DNA from: an uncultured Rickettsiales bacterium
GTDB lineage: Bacteria; Pseudomonadota; Alphaproteobacteria; UBA8366
NCBI GenBank assembly: GCA_913046825.1
Contig: CAJWTF010000192.1
Coordinates: 1-5,381, forward strand
DNA length: 5,381 bases
Direction of reading: 5' to 3'
Part shown: positions 1 to 4,918 of the stretch, piece by piece
Layout of the letters: every line of letters begins with the position of its first letter
How positions within the stretch are numbered: the first letter of the stretch is position 1
Position numbers and translations under genes: made by a program
Notes under the pieces: generated by a model
Databases searched by the model: none
Seen by the model: the letters and a program-made list of their open reading frames with translations, nothing else
What the model was told of the DNA's origin: nothing

Positions 1-334
1 CATCCCATATCGCGATATCGAGCGGCGCCAACGACCAGTGCAACAACCCGCCAGGTCCGACCCAGTTGGCCCTGCGCGCCAAAGATTGCCAGGCCGCTTC
101 CGTATCCCGGACATCCATGCCGACGAGATGCTCGGCCAACTCAGCGGCACCAGACGCAATGGTGCGCATAAAATCGCCGCGCGGCTGCACGATATACCCG
201 ACCCCTTCGACCCCATCGCTGGTGCGCACGCGCGCCAACACATGCCAATTGGCGTCAACCGGACGTCCCGCCGCCTGATAAGCGTCACCTACTGGAATTT
301 TCAAAACCTCGACGCTCGCAGATTCGATTCGCAT
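1..334 (-). CDS. Mandelate racemase/muconate lactonizing enzyme-like protein, N-terminal part (runs off left edge)
   Basis: The reverse strand reads 111 codons without a stop, from ATG at 334 to the window edge, so the gene is partial. The translation begins MRIESASVEVLKIPVGDAYQ and ends with LHWSLAPLDIAIWD. This is the usual layout of the enolase-superfamily MR/MLE N-terminal domain: an opening beta hairpin, then a V-R-T-x-D-G-V-x-G-x-G-Y strand at about residues 36-48, helices, and the conserved A-P-L-D-I-A-I-W-D helix that leads into the barrel. Family members are soluble metal-dependent enzymes that abstract a proton alpha to a carboxylate (racemases, sugar-acid dehydratases, cycloisomerases). 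The catalytic barrel lies outside the window, so no substrate can be named. The start at 334 is chosen because AGGGAG sits 6 bases upstream. An in-frame ATG at 349 would add five residues but lacks such a site. Unlike several neighbours, the visible part shows no damage. Confidence 0.85.
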   Translation of the reverse strand, partial: MRIESASVEVLKIPVGDAYQAAGRPVDANWHVLARVRTSDGVEGVGYIVQPRGDFMRTIASGAAELAEHLVGMDVRDTEAAWQSLARRANWVGPGGLLHWSLAPLDIAIWD

Positions 335-340
335 CGACCG

Positions 341-346
341 CTCCCT
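341..346 (-). promoter_or_regulatory. Ribosome binding site of the MR/MLE-like gene
   Basis: The reverse strand reads AGGGAG, six bases before ATG at 334. It decides between this start and the in-frame ATG at 349. Confidence 0.6.
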
Positions 347-435
347 CATGCCATTTCTTTCCTATATGATGGTCGGTCGAGCAAATATCGCTTCAAGACT
401 TCTCTCTTTTGCCCAGTATCGAATTTGTGATGTGC

Positions 436-444
436 AGGAGGAGG
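436..444 (+). promoter_or_regulatory. Strong Shine-Dalgarno-like AGGAGGAGG, badly spaced for the DUF547 start
   Basis: AGGAGGAGG is a near-perfect anti-16S match. It lies 21 bases before the DUF547 ATG at 466, which is too far, but 11 bases before an ATG at 456. The ATG at 456 opens a different frame that runs to 677 and matches nothing recognisable. An in-frame TGA at 457-459 blocks any earlier DUF547 start. Confidence 0.5.
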
Positions 445-465
445 CCGAAAGTTCTATGAGGCATT

Positions 466-1275
466 ATGAAACGTCTAATGATCAGCTGTGCCACATTTAT
501 TTTCTTGTCCGGTGCCTTTTGGTTCGAAGCCTTGTTCGCACCCGATGCGGAGCCTTGGTCGAAATGGGAGAAACACGCTCCAGGGTCGATCGCCCGGATC
601 GACCATTCGGACTGGGATTTGGTTTTGAAACCCTACATACGGCTAGGCCCCGACGGCGTGAACCGTTTCGCCTATAGCCGTCTTTCAGCGGAAGATGCCA
701 CGCAATTACACCGCTATATTGACCGGTTGGCTGCGATTTCGATATCGCAATTCAGCCAACATGAGCAGCTCGCCTACTGGATCAATTTATACAATGCTCT
801 GACCACCCAAGCGGTCGCTGCTCACTACCCAGTCGCCAGTATTCGCGAGATCAACCTTGGCGGCGGTGGCTTTGGTGATGGACCGTGGGAGAAAAAACTG
901 GTCGCCGTCGTGGGCGGGGAGCTGAGCTTGAACGATATTGAGCATCGCATCTTACGCCCCATCTGGCGGGACCCACGCATCCACTATGCGGTCAATTGCG
1001 CATCGATCGGTTGCCCAAACCTGCGCCGCAGCGCTTACGAGGGTGATACGGTCAATCGAGGCCTCGAATCGGCGGCACGAAACTATGTCAAAAATCCGCG
1101 CGGCGTCTCTATCCAAGCCGGTGATTTGGTCGTCTCGAGCCTGTACGTTTGGTTTCGTCCCGACTTTGGTGACTCCGACGGCACATTGATAGCGCATCTT
1201 CGGCGCTATGCCAGGCCTACCTTGAAATCCGCGTTGGACGGCCGGGAGACGATCACCGCCACGATTGGGGTCTAA
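466..1275 (+). CDS. Exported DUF547 domain-containing protein
   Basis: The 269-residue protein starts with a Sec-type signal peptide or signal anchor: K-R at positions 2-3, a hydrophobic stretch at about 4-25, and a possible cleavage near L-F-A (23-25). It should therefore act in the periplasm or at the envelope. The DUF547 domain follows with its hallmark blocks in order: YWINLYNALT (104-113), SIREI (125-129), PWEKK (140-144), LSLNDIEHRILRP (153-165), RIHYAVNCASIGCP (171-184), and SSLYVWFRPDFG (224-235). The biochemical function of DUF547 is unknown. The conserved Cys/His-rich CAS-x-GCP region hints at a structural or catalytic site, but that is conjecture. The start at 466 is forced by the TGA at 457-459 and supported by the signal peptide; ATG at 478 is the only close alternative. 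The frame ends at a TAA (1273-1275) just before a T-D-L-S-L-G-H-stop in the next frame, which resembles the YDWSLN-type tail of many homologues. The extreme C-terminus may therefore be frameshifted. It converges with the glycosyltransferase relic. Confidence 0.85.
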   Translation: MKRLMISCATFIFLSGAFWFEALFAPDAEPWSKWEKHAPGSIARIDHSDWDLVLKPYIRLGPDGVNRFAYSRLSAEDATQLHRYIDRLAAISISQFSQHEQLAYWINLYNALTTQAVAAHYPVASIREINLGGGGFGDGPWEKKLVAVVGGELSLNDIEHRILRPIWRDPRIHYAVNCASIGCPNLRRSAYEGDTVNRGLESAARNYVKNPRGVSIQAGDLVVSSLYVWFRPDFGDSDGTLIAHLRRYARPTLKSALDGRETITATIGV

Positions 1276-1299
1276 CGGGACGGATTTGAGCCTGGGGCA

Positions 1300-1920
1300 C
1301 TGACGTGTGGATTTGTAGAACCGGGGGAGCCAGGCCGTTGAGACACCAAGATGAAACAGCAAATGGATTAAGATCCAGCCCCAGACAATTGCCACCGGGT
1401 GGCGACCCCGTGACCGGCGGGAGAATGATTGGAGTCGCGTCTCCCGGAGACAACACGTCTCCCCCGCTGCTTCCATTCGGCGCACGAATATCGACGAGTC
1501 GCCGTAGTAAAATCCATGCTTTCAGATCCAAACATAGAACCCGCCTAGCCAACGGCTGAATTTATCGTCTCCGTCGAACTGTATATGAAAATTGCCGCCA
1601 ACGAGAGCTGTCTGCCCCACTATCGTATGGACGATCCGCGCCAATCCACCGGCTGGAGACACGCTATCAGCATACAAGAACAGCAGAACATCGCCACGTG
1701 CCTTGGATGCACCCGCGAACAATTGCTGACCACGGCCCCATACCGTCGACAACAGGGAAGCGCCTAACCGTCGCGCGGTGGTCACGGTGTCATCATCGCT
1801 ACCGCCGTCCGCGACAATAACTTCATGCGCAGTGTCCTCGCAGGCAAGCGCTTCCAGCAATTCGCCGATGCGCTAAGCTTCATTCAGTGTGGGAATGATG
1901 ACGGAAATCACGGCATCCAT
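1300..1920 (-). pseudogene. Decayed family 2 glycosyltransferase (TIGR04283 type)
   Basis: Read on the reverse strand in one frame, the segment gives a nearly complete GT2 protein of the TIGR04283 type: ISVIIPTLNEA (N-terminal Rossmann strand), HEVIVADGGSDDDT (nucleotide-binding region), RGDVLLFLYADS (the family usually has H-A-D), VGGNFHIQFDG, FYVWI, GFYYGDSSIFVRR, EAAGETCC, and RGRHPVAIVWGWILIHLLFHLGVS near the end. Two nonsense codons interrupt it: TAG at 1873-1875 after NEA, and TGA at 1522-1524 after FYVWI, where homologues have Arg (CGA to TGA). Between SIFVRR and MEAAGE about 20 residues of the family, including the M-E-D acidic motif, are missing in frame (junction near 1476-1485). 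The family's stop also seems lost, because the frame continues antisense into DUF547. The original start was probably GTG at 1911, behind AGGATGGA; an in-frame ATG is at 1920. In life it would have been a cytoplasmic sugar transferase of unknown acceptor. It is very likely non-functional. Confidence 0.85.
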
Positions 1921-2027
1921 CCTGCGCGGTCAAAATGAGAGGGGACTATAGACCGGACGGACATCGAAAATCGCGTCACGAAATTGTTAGTTCGCTTCGC
2001 ACAACCCAACGCCGCATAATCTCGCCT
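1921..2027. promoter_or_regulatory. Divergent spacer between two pseudogenes
   Basis: The 107 bases separate the starts of the glycosyltransferase relic (leftward) and the TlpA-like relic (rightward), so they once held both promoters. A TATAGT occurs on the reverse strand at 1946-1951. On the forward strand TTCGCT at 1991-1996 and CATAAT at 2015-2020 are spaced by 18 bases, but the -10 would lie only 7 bases before the ATG at 2028. No Shine-Dalgarno sequence precedes that ATG. Nothing here is strong, and the sites may be degraded along with the genes. Confidence 0.25.
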
Positions 2028-2576
2028 ATGAAACCTATCGCTCTGATCTTTGTTACTTAAGCATCATTAGCGCCTTTCAAGTCGGCGAGAACACCGCTCA
2101 AGTTCGACGCGGATTCTCAGCAAGCGCTCGCGGCCCTGCCATCGATTGGCACCGCCACCATCGCGCCAAGCAAAGGTAGGATCGTTGTCGTGACATTTTT
2201 CGCCATTTTGTGCCCACCCTGCCGCTGGAAATGCCAGTCCTTGAATACAATCCCGAAGAAATACAGCGAAGCGGTCGTATCCATCATCGCCGTCAACTGG
2301 TCCGAAGATTGGGGTAAGCGTGACGGCGGCAAACGCATGCAACGGTTTATCAAAAGCACCGGCCTTGGTTTTCCATTGGTCTTTGGCAATAATGATATCA
2401 TCAACCGCTTCGGCGCCGTTGACCGAATCCCGACACTTTTCGTCTTCGACCGACAAGGTCGTTAGGGCTATTCCTTCCTCCATCTCGAACGGTCGAAGAA
2501 AATGCGCGTCGGAACGGATGAACTCATCTGCGTGATCAATAAACTTCGCCAAAATGGGCGTGCTACATTGTCGGCC
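2028..2576 (+). pseudogene. Decayed TlpA-like exported thioredoxin-fold protein
   Basis: One forward frame starting at ATG 2028 reads MKPIALIFVT, a TAA stop (2058-2060), then ASLAPFKSA and a thioredoxin-like domain. The first part looks like a signal peptide cut by the stop. The domain contains KGRIVVVTFFAILCPPCRWK with the C-P-P-C redox pair at 2211-2222, an IIAVNW strand, the RIPTLFVFDRQG cis-proline block near 2430-2459, a second stop (TAG, 2463-2465), and then GYSFLHLERSKKMRVGTDEL, which looks like the normal last strand and helix. TlpA/ResA-type proteins are periplasmic thiol reductases, often serving cytochrome c maturation. After the second stop the frame runs straight into the mmcB start, so the family's own stop is not evident and the given end is approximate. 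A 91-codon open stretch from GTG 2190 survives and could in principle be made, but without an export signal. The intact CPPC suggests recent loss. Confidence 0.75.
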
Positions 2577-3010
2577 ATGACCGATGACGACGATACGGGA
2601 CACCCGGCCGCGCCGCACAGATTGTGCGAGGGGTCTCACGATTCCTCGCGGAGCGCGGCGAAAGTTGCCTGACTGAATTCACCTTGAAGACGGGCTGCAG
2701 GGTCGATGTGATCGCTCTCGACTGGAATGGCAGGTCACGGTCGTCGAGGTCAAATCCTCGGTCGCCGATTTTCGCTCCGATCAGACATGGTTCGAGTACC
2801 TTGAGTATTGAAATCTTTTTTTCTTCGCCGTCAACGCGGATTTCCTGCAAGAGATATTGCCGCCCGACTGCGGCATTATCTTGTCCGATGCCTAAGGCGC
2901 AGCGATCATACAAGAATCTTCCGCAAGTATCCTGAACGCGGCGCGGCGCAAAGCCGTCACGCTTCGCTTCGCGCGAACCAGCGCCAGCCGATTGCTTGGA
3001 TATACCGCTC
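2577..3010 (+). pseudogene. mmcB: Decayed MmcB family DNA repair protein
   Basis: Three reading frames together give an almost whole MmcB (DUF1052) protein. ATG at 2577 opens MTDDDDTGHPAA. After a one-base loss before about 2618, the next frame gives QIVRGVSRFLAERGESCLTE and CRVDVIALDWNG. After a second one-base loss near 2730 the third frame gives QVTVVEVKSSVADFRSDQTW, then a TGA (2809-2811), NLFFFAVNADFLQEILPPDC, a TAA (2893-2895), and finally NAARRKAVTLRFARTSASRL. The V-D-V-I-A-L and VEVKSSVADFRSD blocks are the restriction-endonuclease-like core (acidic residue followed by E-x-K). MmcB is a cytoplasmic putative nuclease. In Caulobacter it belongs to the SOS response and contributes to mitomycin C resistance. 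With two frameshifts and two stops it cannot be made. No SOS box was recognised upstream. The 3' end is set where family similarity fades, and the frame stays open beyond it. Confidence 0.85.
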
Positions 3011-3422
3011 CCTGCTGGATTCGCGTATTTTTTGGCGGTTCGCGGCCGGATTCGATACGCTGTAATTCTTCCCAGAATTCCTTGAAAACTTCCGTTTGGA
3101 TTTGCGCCTCGGATCCGTCGCTCTGGACACGGTCCGGATGGTAGCGACAGGCGAAAGCGGCCTTGGCCCGGCGGAACTTCAAATCCACCGCCTGATCAGC
3201 GACCGGTAAACCGGCAAGCCTGCTTTCCAGGCGCGCAATTTCTTGACGGTAATAAACCAATGTGTTCTGCAACGCCTGTTCCGCGTCGTGCAGTGCGATT
3301 GCGGATTTGCGGAGCTTAAACGCCAGTTCGCTCTCTCGACTGCGCCGGGATTGATACACCACATAGCCGCCGAGTATTAGCAGCAAAAGTATGGTCAGCG
3401 CCGATAAAGTATAAGTCGGCAT
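2892..3422 (-). CDS. Membrane-anchored J-domain-like (DnaJ-like) protein, C-terminus uncertain
   Basis: The 176-residue frame begins with one transmembrane helix (about residues 7-23, LSALTILLLLILGGYVVYQ). A charged, probably coiled-coil stretch follows (about 30-72). A J-domain-like segment at about 78-123 has the key H-P-D at 95-97 in FACRYHPDRVQ and a downstream VFKEFWEELQRIE helix. J-domain proteins recruit Hsp70 (DnaK) and stimulate its ATPase; here the domain would face the cytoplasm beside the membrane. The segment is short and divergent, so J-like is safer than DnaJ. The ATG at 3422 lies 6 bases after the hldE stop. It has no strong ribosome binding site of its own, so translational coupling to hldE is likely. 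Residues after about 145 are antisense to the conserved end of mmcB and are low-complexity and basic. The native stop may have lain near 2990-3050 and been lost, leaving a read-through tail. Confidence 0.65.
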   Translation of the reverse strand: MPTYTLSALTILLLLILGGYVVYQSRRSRESELAFKLRKSAIALHDAEQALQNTLVYYRQEIARLESRLAGLPVADQAVDLKFRRAKAAFACRYHPDRVQSDGSEAQIQTEVFKEFWEELQRIESGREPPKNTRIQQGAVYPSNRLALVRAKRSVTALRRAAFRILAEDSCMIAAP

Positions 3423-3428
3423 CGGGGC

Positions 3429-4889
3429 TCAACTCTCGAGGCGTTGAATGGTTGCGGTGGTGCTATGCCCGTCGAGCAATTCCGCCAACACAACCTCTCC
3501 TCCCCAGCTTTTGACGTCCTCGGCACCGACCACTTCGTCGACCGAATAGTCGGCGCCCTTAATCAAGATGTCCGGCTTGAGGGCTCGGATCAACTCAAGC
3601 GGCGTGTCTTCACCGAAAACAACCACCGCATCCACATCGGCTAGCGACGCCAACACTGTCGCACGGCTGGCCTCGTTCTGTACTGGTCGACCTTTGCCCT
3701 TCAAGCGCACCACCGACGCGTCACTGTTCAAACCAACGATCAAGCGATCGCATTTTCGCCGCGCCTGAGCGATAAGCGACACATGACCCGGATGCAACAA
3801 ATCGAAACATCCATTGGTGAACCCGACCCGGTGGTCCTGCCGGCGCCATGCCGCGACTCGTTCGTCAGCGACCGAGGCAGGTAAAACCTTCGCTTCCGCA
3901 TCGGACCATTCCCCTTCATGTGCAGCGGAGAGGATTTCCGCAGGGCGTGCGACCGCGGTTCCGACCTTGCTGACGACAACACTCGCCGCGATGTTGGCGA
4001 ATTGTGCCGCGTCGGAGAGGGTCGTCTCAATCGAGAGCGCTGCCGCGACCGCAGCCGCAACCGTATCGCCCGCACCCGAGACGTCGAACACCTCGCGCGC
4101 TCGCGCCAGAAAATGATGAACGTCGCCGCCATCGACAAGCGTCATCCCCTGTTCGCTTCGCGTCGCCAATACCGCGTCCACGCCTGTGGCTGAAATCAGG
4201 TGCCTACAGGCAACCTCAACCGATGTGTCGTCGGCGGTCGGCATATTCGTGGCAAGCGCCAATTCGTGGCGATTGGGGGTTACGACCCGCGCGCCCGAAT
4301 ATCGGCGATAATCGTTGCCTTTCGGATCGACTACCACAGGGCAATTCACGACTCTCGCCGTATCAATCAATCGCCGTAGCAACGCATCACTCAAAACGCC
4401 TTTGCCGTAATCGGACAACAGGAGCGCACCCGCGTTCGGCATTTCCGCCTCTACTTGAGCGACGATACGGTCTTGAAAGTCGAGTGGAATCTCCTCAACC
4501 GTCTCCCGATCAGCGCGCATCATTTGTTGGCCAGATGCGACATAGCGCGTCTTGATCGAGGTCCGTCGTGCCAAGACACCATGGACGCCCGCATCCGTTT
4601 GCGCCTCTTCAGCGATCAGCCTCCGAATTTCACCGCCGGCATCGTCGTCACCAAGCACTGTCATTAAATGCGCCGTGCCGCCGAGCGCCACAAGATTACG
4701 CAATACATTGCCAGAAGCACCCAACATCGATGTTTCCCGGCGCACCGTGAAGACAGGGATCGGCGCTTCCGGCGATATGCGATCCACCACGCCGTCGACA
4801 AAACGGTCGAGCATGGTGTCGCCGACGACGATCACTGTCGCACCGCTCAAGCATGCAACGATAGCGGGGGTTGAAGCATTACGCGTCAT
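3429..4889 (-). CDS. hldE: Bifunctional heptose 7-phosphate kinase / heptose 1-phosphate adenylyltransferase HldE
   Basis: The 486-residue cytoplasmic protein makes ADP-heptose for the LPS inner core. The N-terminal domain phosphorylates D-glycero-beta-D-manno-heptose 7-phosphate at C1. The C-terminal domain transfers AMP to the heptose 1-phosphate left after the GmhB phosphatase. Residues 1 to about 325 are a PfkB/ribokinase fold with GDTMLDRF (23-30), RISPEAPIPVF (38-47), the sugar-loop LGASGNVLRN (56-65; homologues more often have GGAGN), TPNRHE (204-209), and the catalytic anion-hole motif DVSGAGDT (269-276, general base D275). Residues from about 350 are a nucleotidyltransferase with GFTNGCFDLLHPGHV (356-370, H-P-G-H at 366-369), GLNSD (386-390), ILIKGADY (441-448), and GHSTTATI (474-481). 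Length and both motif sets match the fused enzyme, with no damage. GGAG lies 9 bases before the ATG. It sits 29 bases after the phosphatase relic and 6 bases before the J-like gene, so all three were probably co-transcribed. Confidence 0.97.
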   Translation of the reverse strand: MTRNASTPAIVACLSGATVIVVGDTMLDRFVDGVVDRISPEAPIPVFTVRRETSMLGASGNVLRNLVALGGTAHLMTVLGDDDAGGEIRRLIAEEAQTDAGVHGVLARRTSIKTRYVASGQQMMRADRETVEEIPLDFQDRIVAQVEAEMPNAGALLLSDYGKGVLSDALLRRLIDTARVVNCPVVVDPKGNDYRRYSGARVVTPNRHELALATNMPTADDTSVEVACRHLISATGVDAVLATRSEQGMTLVDGGDVHHFLARAREVFDVSGAGDTVAAAVAAALSIETTLSDAAQFANIAASVVVSKVGTAVARPAEILSAAHEGEWSDAEAKVLPASVADERVAAWRRQDHRVGFTNGCFDLLHPGHVSLIAQARRKCDRLIVGLNSDASVVRLKGKGRPVQNEASRATVLASLADVDAVVVFGEDTPLELIRALKPDILIKGADYSVDEVVGAEDVKSWGGEVVLAELLDGHSTTATIQRLES

Positions 4890-4898
4890 GTTAGTCGT

Positions 4899-4902
4899 CT
4901 CC
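4899..4902 (-). promoter_or_regulatory. Ribosome binding site of hldE
   Basis: The reverse strand reads CTGGAGAC, with GGAG 9 bases before the hldE ATG at 4889. It lies within the 29-base gap after the phosphatase stop and supports the chosen start. Confidence 0.55.
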
Positions 4903-4918
4903 AGAAAATCCGTTAGGC

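Larger units (their letters stand above)
335..465. promoter_or_regulatory. Divergent intergenic region between the MR/MLE-like gene and the DUF547 gene
   Basis: The two genes are transcribed away from each other, so both promoters should lie in these 131 bases. For the rightward gene a weak sigma-70-like pair can be proposed: TTCAAG at about 392-397 and CAGTAT at 414-419, with 16 bases between them. For the leftward gene a CATATAGG-like -10 occurs near 362-369 on the reverse strand, without a convincing -35. These are weak consensus matches read by eye. No operator or riboswitch-like structure was seen. Confidence 0.3.

Noticed and set aside
7..18. Perfect palindrome ATATCGCGATAT
   Set aside because: It falls on the conserved D-I-A-I-W-D codons of the MR/MLE-like gene, so coding constraint explains it. 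There is no second copy nearby.
348..677. 109-residue forward frame with the strong ribosome binding site inside it
   Set aside because: It overlaps DUF547 out of frame and has no recognisable domain or signal; it looks like a shadow frame.
1391..1403. Inverted repeat GCCACC-G-GGTGGC as a terminator stem
   Set aside because: The loop is one base, no T run follows, and it codes for the R-H-P-V-A-I part of the glycosyltransferase relic.
1439..1451. Inverted repeat GTCTCC-C-GGAGAC
   Set aside because: The loop is too small for a hairpin, and it lies in relic coding sequence. There is no sign of a site-specific element.
952..1485. 177-residue minus-strand open frame as a gene of its own
   Set aside because: Only its first third matches anything, and that is the C-terminus of the glycosyltransferase relic. 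The rest is antisense to DUF547.
1522..2895. Reassigned stop codons or selenocysteine/pyrrolysine recoding
   Set aside because: TAA, TAG and TGA all occur as in-frame interruptions in different relics, accompanied by frameshifts and a deletion. Intact genes end in TAA (DUF547) and TGA (hldE). No single recoding scheme explains this.
2028..3010. TlpA-MmcB fusion protein, since the TlpA frame runs into the mmcB ATG
   Set aside because: Two stops lie upstream in that frame and the mmcB frame shifts soon after. The shared frame at the junction is better explained by a lost TlpA stop.
3444..4874. Several plus-strand open frames of 60-183 codons opposite hldE
   Set aside because: They are antisense shadows of a high-GC gene: arginine-rich or low-complexity translations with no domain, and no ribosome binding site was recognised.
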